This document shows positions 7,060 through 13,999 of a stretch of 51,775 nt of DNA, one piece after another (the first letter of the stretch is position 1; every line of letters starts with the position of its first letter). The translations under genes were made by a program, and so were the position numbers. The notes beneath the pieces were generated by a model, which was not told the origin of the DNA, did no database searches, and worked only from the letters and a program-made list of their open reading frames with translations. Source of the DNA: an uncultured bacterium (GTDB taxonomy: Bacteria; Bacillota; Clostridia; Oscillospirales; CAG-272); contig CASFDI010000072.1 of NCBI GenBank assembly GCA_949293405.1, forward strand, positions 1 to 51,775. Reading direction: 5' to 3'.

Positions 7060-8589
7060 ATGTATACACTCACGCTTACCGTCTCTGAGGACGAATACTG
7101 GTGGGGCGGATGTGCGGACGACGGCGTCCGCATGCCGTTCTGCACCGCCGACACCTTTCAGCGCTGCCTCGACCCCAATCCTACCACCAATCAGGCAGTC
7201 CCCCTGCTGCTTTCCAGCCGCGGCCGATCTGTTTTCTGTGAGAGCGGCTTCACCTTCCGTATGGAAGATGGCAAACTGACCGTCACCTCCGTAAAATCCC
7301 CCCTCATTCTGAGCGAAGGGCAGGGGTCGCTTGCCGGGGCCTTCCGCGATGCCGCGGCAAACCATTTTCCGCCCGCCGGGCAGATGCCGGACGAACGGAT
7401 GTTCACCCTGCCGCAGTACAACACCTGGATTGCATTCCTGTACAATCAGGAGCAGGAGGGGATTCTGCGCTATGCGGAAGAGATCCTGGCAGAGGGGTAC
7501 CCCGCGGGAGTCCTGATGATCGACGATGGCTGGCAGTGTGACTACGGCACCTGGGAGTTCAACCGGGCCTCCTTCCCTGACCCCGCCGCTATGGTGCGCC
7601 GGCTGCACGATCTGGGGTTCTCCGTGATGCTGTGGGTCTGTCCCTTTGTTTCTCCGGACAGCGTGGTGTACCGCGCTCTGCGCGATCGCGGACTGCTGGT
7701 GCGTGCGGCCGACGGCGAACCCGCAATCAAGCGCTGGTGGGACGGATATTCCGCCGTGCTGGATCTCTCCAACCCTGCGGCAGAGGCATGGATGCATGAA
7801 CAACTGTCCCATCTGATGTCGGATTACGGCGTGGACGGGTTCAAGTTTGACGCAGGGGACGCCATCTATTACAGTGAAGACGACCGGACATACGCCCCGA
7901 CCGATCCCAACCGGCAGAGTGAGGCATGGGCAAGGCTGGGCAGCCGCTACCGGTTCAACGAATACCGCGCCTGCTTCGGATGTTCCGGTCTGGGGCTGGC
8001 ACAGCGCCTGCGCGACAAACTGCACCGCTGGGATGAAAACGGCGTGAGCTCCCTGATCCCGAACGCTCTTGCGGAAGGGATCATCGGTCACCCCTTTGTC
8101 TGTCCCGATATGATCGGGGGAGGTGAATCTCAGAATTTCACCGAAAACGCCGGCCATCTGGACGCCGAGCTGTTCGTGCGGTATGCACAATGCGCCGCCC
8201 TGATGCCCATGATGCAGTATTCCGCCGCTCCCTGGAGAGTTCTGGACCGGGAACACGCCGACCTGTGCCGTGCGGCGGCCGATCTGCACACTGCCCATGC
8301 GCCCCTGATCCTGGATCTGGCGCGCCGGGCGTGCAGAACCGGAGAGCCGATCATCCGCTATCTCTCCTATGTGTTTCCGGACGGCGGGTTTGAAAAGGTG
8401 ACCGACCAGTTCCTGCTGGGAGACCGCCTGCTGGTCGCTCCGGTCCTCCGCAAAGGGGAGCGCAGCCGTACCGTCGTCTTCCCTGACGGGGTCTGGGAGG
8501 CGCCCGACGGCACCCGGTATACCGCGGGCACGCACACCGTTCCGGCCCCGCTTGATACCCTGCCGCATTTTTACCGTCGCGACTCATAA
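7060..8589 (+). CDS. glycoside hydrolase family 31 enzyme
   Basis: A 509-residue GH31 barrel enzyme. The nucleophile is probably D264 in the strand GFKFDAGD; the acid/base is probably D325 in HRWDENG; the downstream HPFVCPDMIGG matches the conserved GH31 strand PFVGPDIGG. The FKFDAG variant resembles the alpha-galactosidase-like GH31 branch (MYORG/PsGal31A type) rather than alpha-glucosidases, so an alpha-galactosidase or related activity is my inference. The N-terminal beta-sandwich before the barrel is short (about 115 residues). No signal peptide. I chose ATG 7060, with AGGAGG five bases upstream at 7049-7054, over ATG 7039, which would place that site inside the coding sequence. Last gene of the plus-strand glycosidase run. 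Confidence 0.88.
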   Translation: MYTLTLTVSEDEYWWGGCADDGVRMPFCTADTFQRCLDPNPTTNQAVPLLLSSRGRSVFCESGFTFRMEDGKLTVTSVKSPLILSEGQGSLAGAFRDAAANHFPPAGQMPDERMFTLPQYNTWIAFLYNQEQEGILRYAEEILAEGYPAGVLMIDDGWQCDYGTWEFNRASFPDPAAMVRRLHDLGFSVMLWVCPFVSPDSVVYRALRDRGLLVRAADGEPAIKRWWDGYSAVLDLSNPAAEAWMHEQLSHLMSDYGVDGFKFDAGDAIYYSEDDRTYAPTDPNRQSEAWARLGSRYRFNEYRACFGCSGLGLAQRLRDKLHRWDENGVSSLIPNALAEGIIGHPFVCPDMIGGGESQNFTENAGHLDAELFVRYAQCAALMPMMQYSAAPWRVLDREHADLCRAAADLHTAHAPLILDLARRACRTGEPIIRYLSYVFPDGGFEKVTDQFLLGDRLLVAPVLRKGERSRTVVFPDGVWEAPDGTRYTAGTHTVPAPLDTLPHFYRRDS

Positions 8590-8591
8590 TT

Positions 8592-8632
8592 CAGGACAGC
8601 CGGTCCGGCAAATTGCCGGACCGGCTGTCCTG
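8592..8632. terminator. long palindromic hairpin between convergent genes
   Basis: Perfect 20-bp arms at 8592-8611 and 8613-8632 around one base. It lies just after the GH31 stop and before the end of the minus-strand isomerase gene, so it probably ends both transcripts. There is no T run on either side, so it may act as a 3'-end stabiliser or need a factor. Confidence 0.6.
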
Positions 8633-8692
8633 TGTCAGAAAAACCGAAGGAGCAGGGGGACGGGGAGAGACCGTATCAGGAACATCGGAAAA

Positions 8693-9496
8693 TCAGAGCG
8701 CGGTCTCATCGCGCAGTCTGCGCATGACCTGCAGGGCAACCGCCGCATCGGTATCAAACTGCGCCGCACTGCCTTCAATGCTCACACCGCCGTCATAATG
8801 CGCCATGGCAAGCGCACGGAAGAAGGGACGGTGCCGGTCCGCTTCCGCCTCAGTGGGAAATTGTCTGCCGCTGCAGTCCGCAATATGAATATGGGAAAGC
8901 AGTTTTCCTGTTGCGGTCAGGTCAGCAGGATTTTCCCGATTGCGCTGTACATGGAACAGGTCCGCCAGAAGACGGATGTGAGGCCGGTCCGCATCCTGCG
9001 CCAGCCAATACCCGTCCATGACCGTATTGACTATGTTGCATTCCGCATAACTGAGCGGCTCAATGACCAGCGTCATGCCGAAATCGGCAAAATAACTCTC
9101 GCACAGCCGCAAAAAGGCAATCAACTGCATCCGGGCGACATCGTGCGGAAATCCGGGTGGACATCTCCGGGCCGCACCGCTGCCGAACACCACGAAAGAA
9201 GTGCCCAACCGCTTTGCCACCGGCAGGGTCTGCTCCAGATAGCGTCGTGCCTCCCCCAGGTCTGCCTGTGGACCGGTCAGCGGCAGGCGCTGCGGGAAGA
9301 AACCGTTCATCGAACGGCAGTACAGCCCGGTTTCATCCAGCCGGCGCAGAACCCGCGCGCACGCCTCCTCATCCAGCGCCGTAGCCTTCTGATAACTGAA
9401 TTCCACAAAATCATATCCCAGTTCCCCGAGTCTTGTCAGGCGCGCGTCGTTCTGTTCGTCCAGCGGCAGGCCGGTACAGCATCCCAGTTGCATCAT
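8693..9496 (-). CDS. sugar phosphate isomerase/epimerase (xylose isomerase-like TIM barrel)
   Basis: A 267-residue AP-endonuclease-2/xylose-isomerase-like barrel. Expected metal-ligand strands are visible: LVIEPL near residue 140, the LLADLFHV strand near 178, HIHIADCSG near 208 and the C-terminal VSIEG near 240, matching the usual Glu/Asp/His/Glu pattern. Family members isomerise or epimerise ketoses, inosose or tagaturonate. The start ATG overlaps the upstream HTH gene stop by four bases (ATGA), with GGAGAG six bases ahead. It is the last gene of the six-gene minus-strand unit. Its relation to the SPFH/TPM genes is unclear, though it could serve the sugar pathways next door. Confidence 0.8.
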   Translation of the reverse strand: MMQLGCCTGLPLDEQNDARLTRLGELGYDFVEFSYQKATALDEEACARVLRRLDETGLYCRSMNGFFPQRLPLTGPQADLGEARRYLEQTLPVAKRLGTSFVVFGSGAARRCPPGFPHDVARMQLIAFLRLCESYFADFGMTLVIEPLSYAECNIVNTVMDGYWLAQDADRPHIRLLADLFHVQRNRENPADLTATGKLLSHIHIADCSGRQFPTEAEADRHRPFFRALAMAHYDGGVSIEGSAAQFDTDAAVALQVMRRLRDETAL

Positions 9497-9921
9497 GATC
9501 CACTCTCCGTTTCTTTTCTGTCGTATTGCCGGGGGACAGCCTCGCCGTCCCAGGTATAAAGATACAGTGATACCTGCTGAATCAGGCTCTCGGTCAGGGC
9601 CAGCCGCGCACGCACCGGAAGCCGTTCGGTTTTGCGCAGCAGTGCCCGCAGGTAGCGCATGCGTTCCTGCGGATCGGTCTGCTGTGCCGCGACCAGCGCA
9701 GACACTTCCACTTCCAGCAGTCTGGCCAGTGCGGGCAGCTGTTTCATATAGGATTCGGAGCGGCCGTGACGCCAGTTGCTCACCGTTTTCGCAGGAAGAT
9801 GAGCCGCCCGTTCAAACGCCGTGTCGGTGCCGTACCGCTCGGCTATCACCGCAAGCAGCCGATCCGCTATCGGGGTGGTGAGATTTTCCTTCTTCTCTTC
9901 TTTTTCTTTTTTCTCTTTCAT
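9493..9921 (-). CDS. XRE-family helix-turn-helix regulator
   Basis: A 142-residue protein starting with a very charged Lys/Glu stretch (residues 2-13), followed by a Cro/CI-type HTH at about 17-75: the region ERAAHLPAKTVSNWRHGRSE reads as the two core helices and turn. The C-terminal half (about 80-142) is helical with no recognised domain. It overlaps both neighbours by ATGA (9918-9921 and 9493-9496), so it is translationally coupled to the flavin reductase and the isomerase. It could autoregulate this unit. No ligand domain is evident. Confidence 0.75.
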   Translation of the reverse strand: MKEKKEKEEKKENLTTPIADRLLAVIAERYGTDTAFERAAHLPAKTVSNWRHGRSESYMKQLPALARLLEVEVSALVAAQQTDPQERMRYLRALLRKTERLPVRARLALTESLIQQVSLYLYTWDGEAVPRQYDRKETESGS

Positions 9922-10499
9922 CTGCGACCGCCCTGTCTGCCCTTTTTACGGGCTGAAAAGCCAAAGACTCCAAGCCGTCTTCCCAATGCAAAATAGGCAC
10001 CGTGCGCATAAGCACACAGAGAGGCGCGCTCCAGGTGCAGCTTTCCCCCCCGGTCCAGCAGACTCTCCTCCACCGTCACCCCCACAATGTCCGCCACAAA
10101 CATGTCGTGACTGCCCAGCGACACCCGCTCGCTGACCCGGCACTCCAGCGAAAGCGGACTTTCCGCAATGGACGGTACATCAATTACAGAAGATGGGATA
10201 GGGGTCAGTCCGGTTTTTGCAAATTTATCTACTTTTGCGCCGGTGTACATCCCGCAGAAATCGGCGGCACGCGCCAGGGATTCGGTACACAGATTGATGA
10301 CAAAGAACGGGTGTGCGGTCAAAAGTTGATGCGAATGGCGGGTAGGCCGGACCGAAATATAGGTCTTGGGCGGTGTGGTGGCCAGAATACCGGTCCACGC
10401 AACCGTAATAATATTGGGCGCATCGGCAGTCCCCACCGTCACCAGTGCCGGGGGCACCGGTGCCAGCATGGCGCCGCCGCGCCAGTTGATTCTCGCCAT
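9918..10499 (-). CDS. flavin reductase-like FMN-binding protein (flavoredoxin type)
   Basis: A 193-residue flavin-reductase-like/flavoredoxin protein. The N-terminal MLAPVPPALVTVG and the NIITVAWTGILATTPP strand are typical of FMN-binding split-barrel proteins, and SVRPTRHSHQLL matches the conserved phosphate-contact strand. Such proteins move electrons to flavins or act as small FMN oxidoreductases in anaerobes. The tail is unusually basic (KKGRQGGRR). ATG 10499 has AAGGAG upstream. The gene sits 33 bases after the TPM gene and overlaps the HTH gene by four bases, so it is probably transcribed from the promoter upstream of the SPFH gene. Confidence 0.85.
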   Translation of the reverse strand: MARINWRGGAMLAPVPPALVTVGTADAPNIITVAWTGILATTPPKTYISVRPTRHSHQLLTAHPFFVINLCTESLARAADFCGMYTGAKVDKFAKTGLTPIPSSVIDVPSIAESPLSLECRVSERVSLGSHDMFVADIVGVTVEESLLDRGGKLHLERASLCAYAHGAYFALGRRLGVFGFSARKKGRQGGRR

Positions 10500-10532
10500 C
10501 TGTCTTCTCCTTATATAGCCGGCTGTGTGATA

Positions 10533-11282
10533 TCATCTGCCGCCGCGATGGCCTCCCCCGCCTCCGCGGCCGCCCGTCCTTCCTCCGCCGCTGCGGCCGC
10601 TGCCGCCCGTAGAGCGCGGCAATGCAGTCTTGCTGACAAAAGAGCCCTGAAAACTGTCGCTGCGTTCCGTAAGATCCAGCCGGGCATAGCGGTCCAGCGG
10701 GTAGATCTGAGAGCGCACTTTACTGCGGTACCTGAATACCACCACACCCACACAGATGCCGCCCGTACACACCCCGGCAATCAGTCCGAGCAGAATCCCG
10801 GCCGTCCAGTTGAATGCCAGTGCGTCCTGCATCATGTCAAGATACATCGTCAGTCCTGCAGCAAGGCGGCCGCCTTTGATATCCGCATAGACCGCATCCA
10901 GCATCGCGTTCGCTTCGCTGTCCTTGATCTTCCGGTCCGCTTTCCCGTAGGTATACAGATCGTAATAATACTCGTCGTCCCAACTGCCCCGCGTCACGAT
11001 CAGGATCACCGTGCTCTCGCTTTGGGACCGTCCGATCTCACTCATCAGATCCTGACCCCAGAGCATGCTGCCGGTGGTAGCAATCAGAAACCGCGTCCCG
11101 GTCTCCTCTTCAGCCTGCCGCGCCCGCGCGGTAAGAGAGGCAATTTCCTCATCCGTGAGGAAGCCGGCGCGGTCGTATACAAGAATCTCCCCATCCGATG
11201 CGCCCCACGCCGGAACCGCGCACACCCCGGCGACAAGAAGGCAGATCAGAAGCACCGCACAGATCAGCCGCATCCGCTTCAT
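10533..11282 (-). CDS. TPM-domain membrane protein (YdjH-like)
   Basis: A 249-residue protein with an N-terminal signal or anchor (about 6-27), an extracytoplasmic TPM domain (about 32-150, starting VYDRAGFLTDEEIASL), one membrane helix (about 158-180) and a cytoplasmic tail ending in a Gly/Arg-rich GGGGGHRGGR, the usual end for this family. TPM proteins are thought to support membrane protein quality or envelope stress. Together with the upstream zinc-ribbon and SPFH genes it matches Bacillus subtilis YdjH in the ydjFGHI operon, where YdjG/YdjH form a membrane partner for YdjI and PspA. The start overlaps the previous stop by four bases. Confidence 0.82.
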   Translation of the reverse strand: MKRMRLICAVLLICLLVAGVCAVPAWGASDGEILVYDRAGFLTDEEIASLTARARQAEEETGTRFLIATTGSMLWGQDLMSEIGRSQSESTVILIVTRGSWDDEYYYDLYTYGKADRKIKDSEANAMLDAVYADIKGGRLAAGLTMYLDMMQDALAFNWTAGILLGLIAGVCTGGICVGVVVFRYRSKVRSQIYPLDRYARLDLTERSDSFQGSFVSKTALPRSTGGSGRSGGGRTGGRGGGGGHRGGR

Positions 11283-12331
11283 AGCAAAAACCCTCCGATC
11301 AGAAGGCCCAGTGCGAACAGCGCCGCAAATACGCCACCAAACAGAGCAAGCAGTTTGTACCGGCTGACCGGCAACTCCCCGTAGATTTTTCCGGTACAGC
11401 CGTTCATGGCGTATGTATAATCGCGTTTCTTCCCTTTATATATCAGCAGCCAGATCGGCATCAGAGTGTATTCCCAGTGGCTCTTGCGGATATTGAGCCC
11501 ACATTCACGCAGGTTCACGGTTGTGTATCCCTGAACGGTTGCACGGAGCAACTGCTCGGCATACAGATACATCCGGGAACGGACCTCGTCCGTCAGCGAC
11601 TGACGCTCAATGTCGCGCTTCTTGGCCAGAAAGCCCGACAGATAAGGCATGGAAAAAGGCTCCAGCGCATCCGACGGATACGGAAGGATCCCCTCCAGCA
11701 TCTGTTTGTCAGCCTGGGAAAAGGCGGAGGTGGTAATATCCTCAAAATGAATGTTCCCCGCCCGCGAAATGCCGAAATGTGAGGTTTCGGTATACCGGTA
11801 CCGGCTGTCCGACCAGGTACGCACCTTTGTGGCACTCCCCGCCGCACGGGCATCGGTATCCGCATCGGTCACCCAGAAGGGGTAATAAATGCCACGGATT
11901 TTGTCGGCCTGCGACTTGCGGAAAAAGCCGCGCGGCACAAACCATTTCTTTTTCGCGAACGACAGAAAGCGCTGTTCCGCCTCTTCCCGGTCAAACCGGA
12001 AGGGCACTACTTTGTCCGGGCGCATCTGACCGGACAGTTTTCCTCGCAGTACAACCGGATTATGACAGTAGCAGCAGAAATCCGCTGCCGTATGTTCGTC
12101 CGCCGATATCTCGGCACCGCAGTTGGGACAGTAATACTCGCGCATGCTCTCGCAGTATTCTTCCCCCTGCTTTGCCGCTTCTTCCGCTTTCTTCTGTGCA
12201 TCCGACCCTTCCAGTTCGGCAAGGTCAAACTCCGACAGGCAGAACTCGCAGCAGAACTTCTGCTTTTCCGCATTGAAAGCAAGTCCTGCGTCACAGTTGG
12301 GACACCGGAAAGCTACCGTGCTGTCAGCCAT
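11279..12331 (-). CDS. zinc-ribbon membrane-anchored protein (YdjG-like)
   Basis: A 350-residue protein with two or three Cys4 zinc ribbons at the N terminus (CPNCDAG near 10, CCEFC near 27, YYCPNCGAEIS near 67, CCYC near 86), a middle soluble domain, and a C-terminal hydrophobic helix (about 327-348) that would anchor it to the membrane. This matches the TFIIB-type zinc-ribbon protein YdjG of Bacillus. The order SPFH, zinc ribbon, TPM on one strand is the diagnostic context. The ribosome binding site GGGAGAAG precedes ATG 12331. Probable role: membrane partner of the SPFH protein in an envelope stress complex (inferred from Bacillus). Confidence 0.78.
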   Translation of the reverse strand: MADSTVAFRCPNCDAGLAFNAEKQKFCCEFCLSEFDLAELEGSDAQKKAEEAAKQGEEYCESMREYYCPNCGAEISADEHTAADFCCYCHNPVVLRGKLSGQMRPDKVVPFRFDREEAEQRFLSFAKKKWFVPRGFFRKSQADKIRGIYYPFWVTDADTDARAAGSATKVRTWSDSRYRYTETSHFGISRAGNIHFEDITTSAFSQADKQMLEGILPYPSDALEPFSMPYLSGFLAKKRDIERQSLTDEVRSRMYLYAEQLLRATVQGYTTVNLRECGLNIRKSHWEYTLMPIWLLIYKGKKRDYTYAMNGCTGKIYGELPVSRYKLLALFGGVFAALFALGLLIGGFLL

Positions 12332-12355
12332 CGTCTTCTTCTCCCGTTTCAGAAA

Positions 12356-13633
12356 TCAGGGGCGTTTGCTTCCGCAGTCGGGACAGAATTTATCGTCTGC
12401 ATCGTTCGCCCGACCGCATTTCGGGCACGCCCAACCTGCAGCGGGGCGCGGCTTGCCGCATTCTGAGCAGAATTTACCGGTATTGACCGCGCCGCAGGAG
12501 CAGGTCCAGCTTTCCGCTGCTGCCGGGCGGGGTTTGCCGCATTCCGAGCAGAATTTACCGGTATTGACCGCGCCGCAGGCACAGGTCCAGCCCTCTGCCG
12601 CGGCCGCTTTCCGCTGTGCCGCTTCGTGCTCGCGGCTGAGCTGTGCCTGATTGGAGGCGCTGGCCGCCGCAAACAGGTTTCCTCCTGCCTGCATGCCCAT
12701 CCCCAGGCCCATGAACGCCGCAGTACTGCCGTTGCTGTTGCTGCCCGCCGCCTCAAAGCCGCGTGCCATAGCCCCCTGCACATATCCTTCACGCACTGCC
12801 GCGTCACCCAGCATAGCGCCCTGGTTGCGCATGTTGATCAGTTTCTGCGACTCTTCGTCATAAGAAATGCTCGCAATTCCGACCGACTGGATCTCCATGC
12901 CGCGCATGCCCTTCCAGTCTCCGTCCAGCGTATCCGCCATGTATTTGGAAAGTTCGCGTCCTTTGGACGCCACATGAGAAATCCGGATGCCGTCCACCGA
13001 CATCTGGTTGATCGCGCTCTGCAGCGCTTCCAGGAACTCGTTCAGATACTGCTCATTGATATCCGTGATGTCCACGCGCGTGCTGTTGCGCGGTACTGCT
13101 TCCGCATAAAACAGCAGAGGATTCGTGATCTTGACGGAATAGGTGCCGTGCGCACGCAGGAACAATTCCGAATTGTAGAAATTGTCAAAATAGTTGAGCG
13201 GACTGCGGGTGCCGAACTTGATTCCTTTGATCTCCTGCAGGTTGATATAGAAAACCTGCTGCTTGCGCGAAGGAACACCGCTGTACCGCACGCGTCCGAA
13301 CGCCTCAGCGAGGGAAGCGCCGAACTCGCCGTTGAACAGCGAGGGGGACGAACTGTTGTCCACCTTGAAATACCCGGGCTCCGCGGTGTAATCCACCACT
13401 TTTCCCCCGTCCACAAGCAGCATGAACTGATTGTCGTATACATGAATGACGGAGCCGTTGCTGATGATGTCCTCGGTCCCTTTTTTATTGGTAAACCGAC
13501 GGTCACCCGGACGGACAGTTACCCCCTTGGTAAACACGGTGGTATCGGACATGTTGTCCGCTTCGATGACTTCCTGCCACTGGTCCGCAAGGCCGCCTCC
13601 GACGGCGCCGAGCACTGCTCTGATGATTCCCAT
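12356..13633 (-). CDS. SPFH-domain protein with C-terminal zinc ribbons (YdjI-like)
   Basis: A 425-residue protein with an SPFH/band-7-like domain (about 20-300), an Ala/Gly-rich helical linker, and three Cys4 zinc ribbons at the C terminus: CACGAVNTGKFCSECG, CSCGAVNTGKFCSECG and CPKCG...CPDCG. The first two ribbons come from an 81-bp tandem duplication. It matches YdjI of Bacillus, needed there to link PspA to the YdjG/YdjH membrane pair. I chose ATG 13633 (AAGGAG upstream); the frame is open further upstream but would run through the promoter. First gene of the six-gene unit. No PspA (YdjF) gene is present nearby. Confidence 0.85.
   Translation of the reverse strand: MGIIRAVLGAVGGGLADQWQEVIEADNMSDTTVFTKGVTVRPGDRRFTNKKGTEDIISNGSVIHVYDNQFMLLVDGGKVVDYTAEPGYFKVDNSSSPSLFNGEFGASLAEAFGRVRYSGVPSRKQQVFYINLQEIKGIKFGTRSPLNYFDNFYNSELFLRAHGTYSVKITNPLLFYAEAVPRNSTRVDITDINEQYLNEFLEALQSAINQMSVDGIRISHVASKGRELSKYMADTLDGDWKGMRGMEIQSVGIASISYDEESQKLINMRNQGAMLGDAAVREGYVQGAMARGFEAAGSNSNGSTAAFMGLGMGMQAGGNLFAAASASNQAQLSREHEAAQRKAAAAEGWTCACGAVNTGKFCSECGKPRPAAAESWTCSCGAVNTGKFCSECGKPRPAAGWACPKCGRANDADDKFCPDCGSKRP
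12455..12610 (-). repeat. 81-bp tandem duplication encoding two zinc ribbons
   Basis: Two units beginning at 12455 and 12536 (period 81 = 27 codons) are nearly identical over about 55 bases. They encode the first two zinc ribbons of the SPFH protein. The third ribbon is clearly divergent, so the duplication is recent. Confidence 0.85.
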
Positions 13634-13681
13634 AGCACTTCTCCTTCTGTAAAACGCCTTCCGGCGTACTTCATCATCCCT

Positions 13682-13710
13682 ATTATACAACATCGCCACC
13701 CGGATTGCAA
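13682..13710 (-). promoter_or_regulatory. sigma-A-type promoter of the SPFH operon
   Basis: On the minus strand: TTGCAA (13705-13710), 17-base spacer, TATAAT (13682-13687), followed by AGGGATG. It should drive the six genes down to 8693. No sigma-W-type site is seen, unlike Bacillus ydjFGHI. Confidence 0.8.
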
Positions 13711-13760
13711 GAGAGAATCCTTGCCGCCGCTTCGGGCATCTCAAAAAAATAAAAAAACTC

Positions 13761-13790
13761 TTGACAAGACGCACCCGGTTGTGCTATGAT
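13761..13790 (+). promoter_or_regulatory. sigma-A-type promoter of the aromatic amino-acid operon
   Basis: TTGACA at 13761-13766, 18-base spacer, TATGAT at 13785-13790. Transcription would start near 13797, about 25 bases before the leader peptide start codon and about 200 bases before aroF. Confidence 0.8.
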
Positions 13791-13821
13791 AGGTGCAACA
13801 TTGAGAAAAGGAGCCTTTGGC

Positions 13822-13899
13822 ATGCGTCACAACTGCTTTTTCGGGTTTGCATATTACTTTTACTTTTTCCGGAAAGTAAAAGCGATTTGTGCTGCCTGA
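13822..13899 (+). CDS. Phe/Tyr-rich leader peptide of the aromatic attenuator
   Basis: A 25-codon ORF with its own AAGGAG site just upstream. Residues 6-16 read FFGFAYYFYFF: six Phe and three Tyr in eleven residues, with no Trp. This is the classic pattern of a control-codon leader peptide whose translation speed senses charged tRNA-Phe and tRNA-Tyr. The stop (13897-13899) lies just after the 5' strand of the antiterminator and 32 bases before the terminator stem. It precedes aroF, whose operon makes Tyr and Phe precursors. Too short for gene-finders. The peptide itself probably has no other function. Confidence 0.85.
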   Translation: MRHNCFFGFAYYFYFFRKVKAICAA

Positions 13900-13970
13900 A
13901 AGAGAACGCTTGCCCGGGATCCGGGATCAGAGGAGTCTGCAGTGCAATCGCTGCAGGCTCCCTTTTTTTA
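13857..13970 (+). promoter_or_regulatory. attenuator: leader hairpin, antiterminator and terminator
   Basis: Three stems can be drawn. (a) 13857-13866 pairs with 13873-13882 over the Tyr/Phe codons. (b) Antiterminator: 13882-13895 pairs with 13939-13951, 13 pairs with one bulged T and two G-U pairs. (c) Terminator: 13932-13942 pairs with 13951-13961, 11 bp with one G-U, then seven T at 13963-13969. Stems b and c share 13939-13942 and 13951, so they exclude each other. A ribosome waiting at the aromatic codons leaves the 5' strand of b free and lets transcription proceed; a ribosome at the stop codon covers it and lets c form. Confidence 0.85.
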
Positions 13971-13999
13971 TCATTTACACAAACAAGGAGTATAGAATC

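Noticed and set aside
7003-8568. 521-codon minus-strand frame opposite the GH31 gene
   Set aside because: It is antisense to a well-supported enzyme and has His/Gln/Gly-rich shadow composition.
13790-13999. T-box riboswitch before aroF
   Set aside because: No AG-rich T-box sequence or specifier-loop structure is visible; the leader ORF with aromatic codons and mutually exclusive stems explains the region better.
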